Shown: positions 11,994 to 23,515, counted from the first letter of the stretch. The stretch: 64,000 nt of DNA from Miscanthus floridulus (GCF_019320115.1 NC_089591.1:19012502-19076501), one strand, 5' to 3'. The notes: generated by a model from the sequence alone, not told the origin. A program made the numbers and translations.

Positions 11994-13184
11994 TGTTGAC
12001 GGTCACTAACATCAATTATAAACCATCAACATAGCCTATATTTATACTTAATTCCATCACCAAACATAGGTATAGGGGTTTAAACTAATAAATTCCATGA
12101 GTTTTGGTGAATCTATGTTTTCAGCAAGGTTTATCTAGAAAACCATCAAGGGGGACCTATTCTTCAAAGGAAATTATGGAATTCCGTCGTGTAAACAGCG
12201 TGCGAAGACTCTAGATGGCTCTCCACCAATGTAGACCCCGAGGGGCTACCATGTGGAGCCAGATGGCCCCACCACCAGGCCGTCCTACCCCTAGGCCCAC
12301 TGTCAGCCTCCACGTCGCAATGTCGGTTCTCCACCGCCTCCTAGGTTGCATCTATGCCATCCTTTAAGTCGGTTTGATCTAAGGGCTCACATTGGACACT
12401 TTGGCCTATATATACTAGCCCTTGCCACCCTCCCTAGAGCCATCCTAAAACCCTAATTCATGTCATGAGGATCAGAGCCAGTTATCAAGAGAAGACTAGT
12501 CCTCTATAGCATCTAGTCTTGTAAATAATAGTGAGATTGAGAGTGAGGGAAGAGTTTGGAGGAGATGTCGGCCTATCGGTGCTCTCTCTCTACAGCTTGT
12601 ACCTTGGCAGATCTAAGTTCTACTTGAGCATGCCTTTGAGATTTCTCTAGTAATCAACTTTTGATTCGATTAAGTAATTGTTTATATTGTTCATCAGGAT
12701 CGTGACTCTCTTTTGAGTGCTTTAATCTATAGCTGCTCTAGGTTAAAGTATTAATCATAAGTGTAAACGTGGTGCTTAGACTTAGGTTAATCGTGGATGC
12801 ACCCTGCATTCCGAATGGTGGTAGATCGTGTGTGTAACATTAGTTCTATATAGCCTATACTATATAGCTTCGTTTATCCTCCCATCTATAGGCACAATTA
12901 GGACGCGGTTATGAAGGAAAGCATCCTTTGCTAGTGTCTTTTCCTAGTAATGTCCCCAGTTGAATATTAGAAGACATAGCTTACCCAAATTAGAACTAGA
13001 GAACCTTAGTTTTCCTCTTTATGCTCCTATTTATTTCAACCTTGTTGCTACCCCTAGTTAAGTTAGATCATAGTTAGTCTCACATGTTTCCATGTGGATA
13101 TGATACTTGGAATACTTCCGGGTGAAAGCTACAGTGGTATTCATGCGCTTACGGATTTATCTGTGTGCATTAAATATACCAACA
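11994..13184 (+). repeat. 3' LTR of element A
   Basis: It starts TGTTGACGG like the 5' LTR, ends ACCAACA and is followed by TSD TGCTA (13185-13189). A TATA motif is at 12407-12414. Confidence 0.93.
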
Positions 13185-13189
13185 TGCTA

Positions 13190-13427
13190 CAATGGTAAAA
13201 TGTTCTATGCGCTTGCAGATCCTTTTCATTCATATATTTATATATTCTTCCTAGTCACATAAATTAACAAAGAACTACTTAGTATTATTCCAGTAGTAAT
13301 GCTATGTAGTACCAACAAGCATCTGTGGCATCATCACTAGGGATGACAACCTAGTAAAGTAATGTTAGGAGATATAGGTTTACAATAGGTGGCTCCTAAA
13401 CAAGTGACAAGTTAATAAATACCAACA
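13190..13427 (+). repeat. 5' LTR of element B, second segment
   Basis: It continues the LTR interrupted at 688 and matches the end of the 3' LTR (32941-33080 plus 38195-38274). Within it, 13311-13317 (ACCAACA) followed by a PBS-like TGGCATCATCACTAGGGA (13326-13343) looks like an older LTR end. The present end is ACCAACA at 13421-13427. Confidence 0.88.
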
Positions 13428-13435
13428 AGCATTTC

Positions 13436-13453
13436 TAATGCCGTTGCTAGGGA
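13436..13453 (+). other. Primer-binding site of element B
   Basis: TAATGCCGTTGCTAGGGA, eight bases past the LTR end, aligns with element A's TGGCGCCATTGCCGGGGA apart from substitutions. It fits a mutated PBS of the same tRNA type. Confidence 0.55.
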
Positions 13454-13574
13454 AGGTAGCTAGGCAAAGGAAGTATTGGTAAACTTATTGATGTGATCGA
13501 GGAAAACCATTGACCTCTGCTCAAATAGGCTTACCCTTGTTTTGTCTACTTGTGTATCTTATGCAGGGTAATGT

Positions 13575-14999
13575 ATGACCAGTTTTGACCTTCTGACAAA
13601 CTACGTTGAAGATCCAGAAGCATTAATCAGGAGGACTAGAGCTAAACTCAAGAAAGTTCTAGCTTTAAAGTCAGAAGACAACCATATAAGGCGAAGCTTA
13701 ACACCTAAATTTGAAGCCATGGCTAATAGGACTCTCCGTGAATTCTCTGCTGCAACTACGGCCAATATCCGTACTGGACCAACAGTCAATGTCGGAGATA
13801 ATGGATTCATACTCAAGCTAGCCCTCATCAACATGGTGCAAGCAAGCCAATTTTGTGGAAAGGCACATGAAGATGTGAGTGCACATCTCCAACACTTCCT
13901 AGAGATTTGTAGCACTTTCACCATCAAAGGACTAACCCAAGATGCCATGCTACTTTGCCTCTTCCCATTTTCACTCTTGGGGAAGGCAAAGCAATGGTTG
14001 CACGCCAACAAAGATAGAAATACTACATGGGATAATTGCTCCACTACCTTCCTAGCAAAATTCTTTCCCATAGGCAAGACCAATACTTTGTGTGGGAGAA
14101 TTTCAAGCTTTCAGCAACAACATGATGAATCTATCCCTGAGGCATGGGAACGCTTTCAAGATTACATTGCAGAATGTCCTCATCATGGGATGGAGAATTG
14201 GCTACTCATGCAGACTTTCTACCATGGGTTGACCAATAGTACCCGTGAGACAAAGGATGCTATTGCTAGAGGTGCATTCCTATCACTCACCATACCTGCT
14301 ACAATAGCTCTTGTGGAGAAGATGGTGTCCAACCAAGGTTGGAATGAAGAACGTCTTCAGACCCACAAGAGAGGTGGAGGTATGCATCAACTCAAGGAGG
14401 TAGACATGCTATCTGCCAAGATGGACCTGCTAATGAAGAAGCTTGAAGATCAAGCCAATGAGAAGCAAGAAGTCATGCAGATTCATGATTCTTGCATGAC
14501 ATGTGTAGAGTGTGGAAATACTAGGCATTCAGGGAACAACTGTCCTAAAACCCTAGAGGATGTCAACTTTGTCAACAAAAGCAACTACTTTTGTCCTCAA
14601 TAGAATCAAGGATGGAACCAGCAACAGAGACCGAACTACCAAGGTAATTACCAAGGTAACTATCAAGGTAATAATTTTAATAATTTCAATCAACCACCCT
14701 TGAGAGAATTAATTGCTGACCAATCCAAACTCATGGAGGGATTATCTAGAAAGGTAGCTACCAATGATAAAATTCTAGAGAACATAAATAATAGAATGGA
14801 TAGCTTTGCTTCTGCCATTAAGAACCAGCATAGCTTTAATAAAATGATCGAATCACAAATAGCTCAGCTGGCAGCTGCTATTCCTCCATCTGACAAAGGT
14901 AAGATTCTAGGGCAACCAAAAGATCTAGAAACTGCAAATCTTGTTGATATTCACAATGCAGCATATATTATATACAACCATCGACGGGAAGGTGGATAG
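13575..14999 (+). pseudogene. gag: gag of element B, one in-frame stop
   Basis: ATG at 13575 opens 342 codons to TAG 14601-14603. The same frame stays open from there to 14999, so this is one gene with one stop. Order of parts: N-terminal region; capsid-type gag domain (about residues 80-230, with AKQWLHANKDRNTTW and the pattern AWERFQDYIAECPHHG); zinc knuckle CVECGNTRHSGNNC (C-x2-C-x4-H-x4-C, about residue 310); Asn/Gly/Tyr-rich repeats (NYQGNYQGNYQGN); then a helical segment with heptad-like spacing. This is the Athila-type gag layout. It would coat and package the element RNA. Apart from the TAG the domain is well kept, so B was probably mobile fairly recently. Confidence 0.85.
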
Positions 15000-15037
15000 A
15001 TTATACCTTGCGAGAAAAGAAGAGTGATCCAGAGAGA

Positions 15038-15423
15038 CCTATCATCTCCATCGCCATTGGACCTCACATTTTTCAAGAAGTTGTCTGTGACTTTAGAGCA
15101 AGTTTCAACATCATGCCTAAGGTAATTTATGATCAAATTAATGGAGATACTTTGTTGTACACAAACATGCATTTGTAGCTTGCAGATTAGTCACTCTGTT
15201 ACCCCAAGGGAGTTCTTGAAGATGCCATTGTTCGAGTGGGACAATCACATGTTCCCATAGACTTTATGGTTCTAGAAATAGGTGGAGATGTAAGGGCACC
15301 CATTATTTTGGGCCAACTTTTCCTAAGCATCACAAAAGCCATCATCTACGTGGATAGTGCCAAGATTTGCTTCACAATCAAGGATAGGAAGGAGAAGTTT
15401 TCTTTCAAGAACCGCATCATGTA
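15038..15423 (+). pseudogene. First retropepsin-like domain of element B
   Basis: The frame reads PIISIAIG, then CDFRASFNIMPKVIYD (the flap-side layout of an Athila-type aspartic protease) and ends with PIILGQLFLSITKAIIYVD. The catalytic Asp-Thr/Ser-Gly triad is replaced by Asp-Phe-Arg, and two TAG stops occur near 15178-15190, so it cannot act as a protease now. It is followed in the same frame by a second copy of the domain. Confidence 0.7.
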
Positions 15424-15610
15424 ATCTCCTGGACATCCACAGACATCGTACCTGCCCGAAGAAATAACAGTGACCAAGGAGAAGAACAATAGGAGGAGGA
15501 AGAACAAGGCTAGGCAGCCTCAAGAAGAATCAGTTAACATGATCAACATACTTCGATCAGAGTACGACCACCTCCTCGCTTCATGATTCCTTGCTAAGAA
15601 GGATGACCTA

Positions 15611-16210
15611 GGCATACCCATGATCGAGTGTACCATTGGACAAAGAATTTTTCACAAGACCTTCTGTGCCATTGGGTCAGGTGTCAATATAATGTCCAAG
15701 GTAACATATGAATACTTATTCAGTGATGAACCTTTATTCCCTATATATATGCAATTGCAGATGGTGGACCAATCAATCTAATTTCCAGAAGGAATATAAA
15801 AAGATGTCATGGTAAGAATACATGATCAGTTTGCCCCTACCAACTTCATGGTTCTAGACATGGGTGAATAAGAAGATGATACACCTATTATATTAAGAAG
15901 ACCGTTCCTCAATACAACCAACGCAATCATCTACGTCAAATCTAGACATGTCCACTTCTAATTCCCTAGAGAAAAGGTACGCTGTTATTTCAATAGTTAT
16001 ACCACTTATGAACAGCCCAAGAAGACCCGCTCTAGGAGGAGACATAGATCATCCCAATGCTGGAAGAATCAACCTCCAAAGAATGAATGGAAAGAAGATG
16101 AAGAGCCTGAAGAAGTTGTGAAAGGTGAACCAACTCTGCCTAAGTCAAGCCCACAGACTAAGCAAGTATGGAAAGAGAAGGTGACATCACCATCAAAGAC
16201 ACCGTCATAA
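15611..16210 (+). pseudogene. Second retropepsin-like domain plus charged tail of element B
   Basis: In the same frame as the first domain it reads GIPMIECTIG, CAIGSGVNIMSKVTYEYL and later PIILRRPFLNTTNAIIYVKS. The triad position is Ala-Ile-Gly, so the catalytic Asp is missing. In-frame TAG/TAA codons interrupt it. The C-terminal tail (about 16000-16207) is Lys/Arg/Glu-rich and ends at TAA 16208-16210. Tandem copies of one domain suggest duplication followed by loss of catalysis; a binding role is only a guess. Confidence 0.65.
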
Positions 16211-16304
16211 GATGTGCAGCCATCTAGGTCTCCATCATTGAGACCGAATGATGCACCCAAAGAGTGAAGAACTTTTCTCCAGCCAAGTCCTATCCGGATG
16301 ACTT

Positions 16305-17047
16305 AAAAATCCAAACCTTGGCCGTGTGGTAACATCGGTAGTTATCCATATTTATATTTTAGTATTGTATGAATTACTTTTAACTTTAGCATACTTATTT
16401 TTCTACATTAGCATTGCATTTAGAAAAGAAAGATAAAATGTTTCATGACTGTATTACATCAATGCATCATAAAGCCTCAGCCCCGTGTGGAAAAATTTCT
16501 CGGTGTGTAAAATACCAAGGGAGTATTCAGTATGGTGGCATAAAAATAATAATAATAATATATATCATGCATGCATATTTTCTTTCTGCATTATATAAAT
16601 AAGAAAATCCAAAAAAATATTAAATAGACATCCTACTAGAACTTTGCCAATTAGGAAATCTATCTAAACCCCCAAGGACAACAAATCTCTGAATGGCTGA
16701 CCGCTAACCCCTTATCCTAATATGTGCCACGAGTTTTGGTGTTCTTGTTGGAGTATTTTGTAGGATGATCAAGAGTAAAGCCATCCATCCGAAGTACATT
16801 TTTCTGAACTATCTCTACACTCGCTGCACGAGGAATATAACTTCTAGATGGATGAGAAAGACTTCTACTGGTAGACTCACGCTAAGAAAGATTGCAACAA
16901 CATCCAGCTCGAGGGAGGAGCATCCCCATGTATCTAGCTAAGTATTTCTTTCCATTTTGGTTTTACTATTTTTTAGTTTGCTTCATATTTTCTAAAGAAA
17001 TAAAAAGATGCATAACAAACTAAAAGCAAAATAAAAATTTATCTTAT
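16305..17047 (+). repeat. Element B internal segment, duplicated at 27522-28264
   Basis: This non-coding part of B lies just upstream of the D insertion and is nearly identical to 27522-28264. It contains GGGGGAGGAGCATCCCC and CATGTATCTAGCTAAGTA, resembling A around 10421-10460, which confirms B ancestry. No gene seen. Confidence 0.88.
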
Positions 17048-18843
17048 TGTTTACACCAAAATTTGGAGAGAAGAATGCAGGAACTCAAAGCTTCCAAAAT
17101 TGTGCCGATCAAGGACTCAATTGCATGAAGATTGATATCAGCTGATTTGGAGGAGACACTAGAATTAGATCTCTTTGAATGACGTCAGCAGATAACGATG
17201 ATGAGCTATGGTTGGTGCCAGGAAACTACATATCGGACTCTACAAAAAAGGAAAGATTAGGGTCCAAGTTATCTTAAGATAGGAATGTTTTCTTATATAC
17301 CGAAGATTGTAATGAGTCGTGCTCGAGTAGGATTCATGTTTAGGCTCTGGGTATAAATATTGGACCACGGCTATTGTAAGGGAACCAATCAATCAAATAC
17401 AAGTTACTTACTTTTTTGGCTCTGGCCACCCCTTAGGAGTAGGAGTAGAGTAGATCTCGGTGAGTTCTTCAGCGAGCAGGGCTACATCGGTCCAGTCGAC
17501 CTTCGGCTTGCTATAAGTACCATCATGGCTTATACTTCTGTTCGTACAGTTGCATCGATCTGGTCGACCTCCACTACAACTCTGGTATAAGATAGTTATC
17601 GACTCTTGTTTAGTTCAAGTACGGCTGCATCAATCCGGTCGACCTCCATTGGTCGAACTAGATTAAGGTCAAGTTATCGGCTCTATCTAAGGGTGGCGTC
17701 CTTCAGATAGATTTATTAAGTTACCGATATTGCTTATTGCTTTCATTATTTATTTAATTACAGCAATATCACTTTGCCCGATTAGGATTGATCTAGATCG
17801 GCCTTATATTCTGTTTAACCCATCATTTATTAATCTAAACTAATCTAATCTACACTTTAAATGATGAGTTATGTTTTATTGGCTATTTTATGTCAATCTT
17901 CATCATGCATAGTGTGCGGTTAAGCCATGCCTGGTCTTGAATAGATCTATCGGCTAACGAAAACCAACCCTTGGCCCATTAGCATAGCCTATGTGATTTT
18001 GCCTCACACCCCACTTTTAACACCGTGGAGCGGGGACTGTTATTTGGTAGATCTGTTCCTGATTGGGCATGACCTTAATTGTGCACTATGCCTGAATCGG
18101 TTGTTTTAGCCGATATCGAGTGTTTTCACATATACAGTTCACACCACGAGACCGTTGAAGTAAGGGTAGATTGAAAGACATGTTAGCCCCATGATCTTAT
18201 GATTGTGTTATGGCCTGCATGATTCTACGTCATGCCCTACTAATATTAGTAATAAATTAGGGTCATCAAATCAATTATTGTTTCTACGGCCATCATGATT
18301 CTGCCTCATGCCCCACCGGTCATAGCGATAGATGAGATCTAATATCTTCATTAGATTTATCTCTATTAAATGGTTAAATGATGATGAGCTATTTCTTTTA
18401 TATAAAAAGGGATTCAGTTACTTGCAGTCATTGGCTTAGCATAAACCGATTAGTGTTGACATCCTATTGCCAATGACTAATATTTGTCTAAATAATGATA
18501 TTCATCCTAAATGATAACCGATTTTATCTTCCATAATTCCATGAGCTTTAACTTATTTATTCTTATGAGTATGCTAGAATCGGCTGTTTAGTCGATCTCC
18601 TTCCACATCAACTGTCGGAGCCGCACATTCGGAAATGTCTGGCAACACTGGCATGTTCCGCTTTAAAATACTGATAAACTTTCTCTCCTTGTAAATCACA
18701 GGGTCAAATTGACTAGCATGTCATAGAAGGAGTGCATAGGATCGATCATCCCTGCGTTGAAGCCAGGTGGATCTCTAGCTCCATCAAGCAGACCCTTCTG
18801 GCTTTCTCGTATGCCCGGCATGAGATGAATTTTTGTGCCGACA
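17048..18843 (+). repeat. 5' LTR of element D (Tat-like)
   Basis: It starts TGTTTACACC and ends GTGCCGACA, 1796 bp, preceded by TSD CTTAT (17043-17047). It pairs with the full LTR copy at 28265-30061 (1797 bp). TATAAATA is at 17352-17359. Three spaced copies of a TGCATCGATC...GTCGACCTCC motif lie at about 17481, 17551 and 17625. Confidence 0.93.
17352..17359 (+). promoter_or_regulatory. TATA box of D 5' LTR
   Basis: TATAAATA is repeated at 28569-28576 in the other D LTR. A TATAAAT stands at the corresponding place in K's LTR (55577-55571, minus strand). Confidence 0.65.
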
Positions 18844-18850
18844 CACATTC

Positions 18851-18868
18851 TGGCACGCCCAGTGGAAC
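18851..18868 (+). other. Primer-binding site of element D
   Basis: TGGCACGCCCAGTGGAAC begins seven bases after the 5' LTR, the expected place. I did not identify the tRNA. Confidence 0.6.
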
Positions 18869-18880
18869 ACCACAATCGTC

Positions 18881-21470
18881 ATGGTGGCTTACAATAACAA
18901 TGATTTCCTTATGGTACCTTATAAAGACCTACCTAATGGAGATAAAGATGTCATCAGCAAAGCTATAGAAGAATTTTAGAATAAGTGTTTGTTGTCTTAC
19001 ACAAAAACATGTGACAATACAATTGTTTAGAAATATCCACTACCAAGACTTCTGTTGCATGGGCAGACAGATGCAAATGAGACTGAAGACAGGCATTTCT
19101 TCACAAAAGCTATAAACAAATCTGTTCATGATGCCATATCAAACCATAATGAAATTTTCTTGAACACATTCCACAACTCCATGAAGGAGGTGTTTCATGG
19201 GTTTCAAGTTGATCAGGTTGGGCCGACTTATTACAACATTCCACATCTGTCGACCCATGGGACTAATCAAGTTGGTACCAGCCATCAAAAAGCAGCACCG
19301 GCTGTTAATGATGATGTCCAAGTAGTTTAGAGTTCATCTGAGCAAGCTCAAGGTACTACTATGAATCAAATATAGTATAATCCTGGATCATTAGTATAGC
19401 ATGTGCAACAGCCGGTAGGGCAAGGTCAGAACCAGATGATTAATTTTGGCACATCAGGCCACATACCGTCGTCAGCTCAAAAAATAGCACCATCAATTCA
19501 AAGGATCCATAGAGATATAGATCCTCATGTCTACAATCAGAGACTTCAAGCAACAAACCAGCAAAGGACCCAATAGATAGAGATTCCACAGGGGTATCAT
19601 TATGGCACAAATTATAACACCCTTCACATGATTTCGAATCTAGGGTATCAAGGCACATGAGATTTCAATCCACAGATGGGTCAACAAGTGCAGAGAAATC
19701 CAAATTCACATGCTGATGAGTTGTTGCTAAAGGTGACCGAGATGATGAAGAATCAGTTCGGTCTAAAGCCAAAAGGGCTGACCTTCTTGTACAAATGCCC
19801 ATATCCAAAATGGTATGATTTGGTCGCTCTTCCTACAAATTATAGGCTCCCAGAGTTTGCTAAGTTCACTGGCCAAGACAGCATAAGCACAATAGAATAT
19901 GTTAGTCGGTATCCTACACAGTTGGGCGAAGCATCCATTGAAGAGGCCCATCGAGTTCGTTTCTTCTCCTTGTCCCTATCAGGGCCAGCCTTCACTTGGT
20001 TTTCATCACTGCCAGTTAACTCCATTGTCAATTGGGTTGACCAGGAGAAGAAATTTCATACATATTTTTATATTGGGACTGGAGAAAAGAAGATTACCGA
20101 TTTGACAACTATAAGGCAGAAAACTAATGAATTAGGCACTGAGTTTCTTCAGAGGTTCTGAGAGACTAGGAACTTGTGCTTCTCATTAAAGTTGGCTGAT
20201 GATCAGCTAGCTGCTTTGGCCATTCAAGGGATGCTGCCAATATGGAAAGAAAAGCTGCTGGGACAAGAATTTGACAACTTGGGTCAATTGGCTCAACGAG
20301 TGGCAGCGCTCAATAGCCAATTCTAGAGTATGCACAGAGATGCCCAATTCTAGAAGAGTACCATAGTGGCTGAAGCTTATAATCCATATTCAGTCGATGA
20401 TAGCTATGAAGATGAAGAAGAAGAGGTTGCCATGGCTGAATGGAATTGGGGCAAAAAGGCAGTAATGGTGCCAAATCCTTGGGGAAGCAGAGTCGAGGAG
20501 AGCTATGACTTTGACGTCACAAAATCAGACAAGCTCTTCGATTTCTTGCTTGAGAAGGGATAGATGAAGTTGCCTGATAATCATGTTATGTTGCCCCCTG
20601 ATCAATTGAAAAATAAGAAGTTCTGCAAGTTTCACAACACTATGCCTCATTCTACTAATGAATGCAGAGTTTTCTGGCAGCATATATAGAGGGCTATTCA
20701 GCAAGAGAGGCTCAAATTTGATACGCCTTGAAAGATGAAAGTTGATGATAATCCTTTCCCAGGGGATCAAAACATGTCGATGCTAGGCTCCTCAAAGGAA
20801 AGACTAAGATCCTGACATCAACCAAATCAAGAGAGACTGGAACAGTCGACCCCGAGATGCAAATATAGGCTAATGAATATAGAGAAATTAAAAGACGTTG
20901 CGATAAGCAAAAGAACCGATATGAGCAGGGAGAAACGCAAAAGGATGGGGCAACAAAGCCATGGGTTACATCTCGAATTTTGTTGAATAAGTGGCAGCGG
21001 CAGAAGGAAAAGGATTATCAGGGGTGGTTAGAAGAGCAAGAATACTAGTGTCAATGGAAAAAAGAGAGGTATGAAAGAAAGCAAGATGAATCACATTGGA
21101 ATTGTCCTTTCTTTAGACATTGCTGGAACGAAGGTTTGAAATTGCCTACCAAAAATAACTATCCAGAGTGTAGCGATCAATATTGGGAGTTTAGGCAATC
21201 TCAAGCCAACCGCCGGTCTATCCATGCTCAAGATGCGTATCATCATAATAACATAGATCGATGCTTAAAAAATGGAAGTGTTCATGATCGGCTTGGAAAA
21301 CGAGTTGTTGATCAAAACTAGGCTGATTATGAAAGTAATGAAGAAGAATGTGTTTGGCAGGAAGGCCAATGGTGTCCAAGAGGTTTAACAAGAAGCCAGA
21401 AGAGAAGAGTGCAACACCTAAGGAATAGAGAGTTGGAACAGGCTCAAGCATCCGGTAAACCTTAAGTATG
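18881..21470 (+). pseudogene. gag: Decayed Tat-type gag of element D
   Basis: The probable start is ATG 18881 (MVAYNNNDF), shortly after the PBS. The frame is cut by TAG at about 18976 and later stops. The best-preserved part is 19676-20161, with KWYDLVALPTNYRLPEF and VRFFSLSLSGPAFTWFSSL, the gag capsid pattern of Tat elements. A Cys/His cluster FCKFHNTMPHSTNEC lies at about 20620-20670. After a frame change, a second cluster CPFFRHCWNEGLKLP (about 21105-21170) precedes the protease. The product would form the particle. Most interruptions are TAG. Confidence 0.75.
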
Positions 21471-21519
21471 GCGTGCTAAGCAAACAGCCGATAGAAGGCA
21501 ACCATCTGCTAGTATTCAA

Positions 21520-22203
21520 ATGACTTTTCTATTGACATCAGAGTTCAAAGCTCTAGCAGATCAAGAAGTTTACTTAGATTTTGATGAATCAGAGTATGAG
21601 AAGATAGTTGCCAAGTTGATAGTTATACAATATGCAATATTTGATAAACCAGTCAAGCATCGGCACTTAAAGGCTCTATATGTAAAAGGTTGTGTTGATG
21701 GGAAGCCGATGAACAAGATGTTGGTGGATGGAGGTGCTTCTGTCAATCTCATGCCTTACACCACCTTTCGTAAACTTAGCAAGGGACCAGGAGATTTGAT
21801 TGAAACCGACATGATACTTAAGGACTTTGGAGGTAATGCGTCTAAGATCCAGGTGGCAATGAACGTCAAACTGATAATCAGGAGTAAGACTCTGCTCACC
21901 ATATTCTTCATCATCAATGGAAAAGGGTCATATAGTTTACTCCTTGGTTGTGATTGGATTCATGCAAATTGTTGTGTGCCATCAACCATGCATCAGTGTT
22001 TGATTCAATGGCATGGAGGTGATGTCGAACTGGCTCGCGCTGATGAGTCTATGAGTATCGCAACAGCCGATCCAGTCTTTTGGGAACTAATAGACTTCAA
22101 ATGCTTTTCTAGCAAGTTATGGGAAGGAGGGTTCATTAAAATAGCAATGAAAGCCAATAGCCGATCCAAGCAATCGTCTCTGAGAGTTTGTTTTAGTAAA
22201 TAG
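21520..22203 (+). pseudogene. Retropepsin-like domain of element D
   Basis: This is an open stretch of 227 codons joined to the gag remains. It contains KMLVDGGASVNLMPYTTF, where the aspartic-protease triad Asp-Thr/Ser-Gly appears as Asp-Gly-Gly, and SYSLLLGCDWIHANCC, the usual hydrophobic-hydrophobic-Gly motif. In Tat elements this domain is normally followed by reverse transcriptase. Here the frame closes at 22203 and the next coding sequence lies on the other strand. The Gly in the triad makes activity doubtful. Confidence 0.72.
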
Positions 22204-22702
22204 TCACGGCTTCACGTCGGCCATTGGATTAAGGAAGAATAAGCATTGGTCCTAGAGATAAGCTTAGGCCGACATTTGTGAACGCTAAGTCAAATCATAA
22301 GTACAATTCAAAGTTAATAGATCTATTAAAGGAAATTTTGTTTCACTTAATGAGATGTTTGGCCTAGATCGATCGATCGTTTAACCATTGGTCTGAAAAG
22401 TTCTTCTGCGGCCTATCAATAGCGATCGATGAAAAATATTTGAAGGGATATTATCCTAGCATTTGATCAACACTTGATAGCCGATTCATTTAGTCATTGG
22501 CTCTAATAGCTAGTACCAGAAAGGTATCGCCTCTTGTTCAAAAAAATGAAAATCTTTGAAGATGTGAAAGCCGATACAATACGTATCGCCTATAGAGCAA
22601 AAACAAAAACAAAGACAATCATGACATATACAAGGGCATTGCACTGAAACACATTCATGGAAGAGCAAGAGACTTTGTTCATTAATTCGCCCTAAGTATA
22701 AA
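22204..22702. other. Gap between convergent sense and antisense genes of D
   Basis: No gene seen in about 500 bp. It is the meeting point of the sense gag-protease unit and the antisense gene beta. The related sequence after B in element E (38275-38578) shares phrases such as AGTATCGCC and TCGCCTATAG. Confidence 0.55.
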
Positions 22703-23515
22703 CTAATCAAAGACCTTGTTCACCACATCCTGAGCAGATGTGATGTCCATAATGGCCTCAGCCATGACAACAAACTCTTCGAGCAGATCCTCATGCTCCT
22801 CAAGGCTATCCCCCATTGGGAAACTAGTCTTCATGGTGTGGAGTTCATACCCGGTCTGGACTTGCATCATAGTCAGCGCCAGCGACACGCCATGGCGAAC
22901 GCTGTGGAGGGCAATCATGTCATGGAGGCGAGCGTTGATGAGGGAGCCCCTAGCATTAACGGCATCTGCGGTTGCGTTCACCGCCAGTTGGAGTGTCAGG
23001 GCCGACGATCATAGAAAACAGAAGAACTATCAAGATAAAGACAGTGGAAATCAGAATAGAGGCATTCCTAAAGTTCGTCTTTCCCACCACCGTGGCGTTA
23101 GACTTGGCCAGCCGCACTTGAACGGCACTGGCCTCCTCCTCAGCCGCATGAAGAGCAGCCTAAGAGACCCCAAGGTGGATCTCGAGCTGGCCATTTTCCT
23201 GAGTTGCCTTGGAATAGCGGTTCTAAGTTGCCCTCCACTCTCAGAGAAAACACCAGGCGTCATCACCATTGTAGGAGTCGAAAGAATCTGACGACGAGGT
23301 CGGTGCAGAAGATGTAGCGTCAGAGGGCTCGCCGACCCTAGGAAGCGGACAAAGACTATCATTCAAAACAAATCTATAGACAAATCAGAATAGTTCATCA
23401 TCACAAACGGAAGATATCAATCTCACCTCACATGCTGCAGGCACTAGTTCACCAGCATATTCTCCTCTAGGACCTCCTTCACCACACGCTTGCCGCGGTT
23501 GTCCTCGCTGGCCAT
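22703..23515 (-). pseudogene. Gene beta (element D copy): three-exon antisense gene of unknown function
   Basis: Exon 1 is 23515-23427 (ATG, 89 nt), donor GTGAGA; exon 2 is 23337-23084 (254 nt) after acceptor CTAG; exon 3 is about 22999-22703, ending TAG at 22705-22703. The exon 1-2 phase matches the copy in E. Exon 2 carries SFDSYNGDDA and QENGQLEIHL; exon 3 is open from LQLAVNATADAVNARG to DVVNKVFD and rich in Ala, Leu and His. The copy in E has the equivalent residues in the same exons. Damage here: a TAG in exon 1, stops in exon 2, and the intron-2 donor GT changed to GA. The product would be about 210 residues, with no signal or membrane segment seen. I do not recognise the family. Confidence 0.72.

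Larger units (their letters stand above)
689..13184 (+). mobile_element. Element A: non-autonomous Athila-like Ty3 LTR retrotransposon
   Basis: This is a complete element: 5' LTR 689-1903, internal region 1904-11993, 3' LTR 11994-13184, perfect 5-bp TSD TGCTA. The PBS (1911-1928) is of the TGGCGCCRTTGCCGGGGA type, which I recall as typical of Athila-like grass elements. The internal region holds a decayed gag-like gene and long non-coding sequence, with no protease, reverse transcriptase or integrase motif, so it must have moved with enzymes supplied in trans. A 4.7-kb solo LTR (G) sits inside. Without G the element is about 7.8 kb. It is inserted in B's LTR and is itself a relative of B: LTR starts, PBS type and the last 1.4 kb of the internal region are alike. 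Confidence 0.92.

Noticed and set aside
13601..14083. 160-codon minus-strand ORF opposite gag of B
   Set aside because: Shadow of the well-preserved gag frame; no recognisable protein.
22740..23291. 183-codon + strand ORF in D
   Set aside because: It overlaps the exons of gene beta on the other strand, whose frame is the one conserved with element E.
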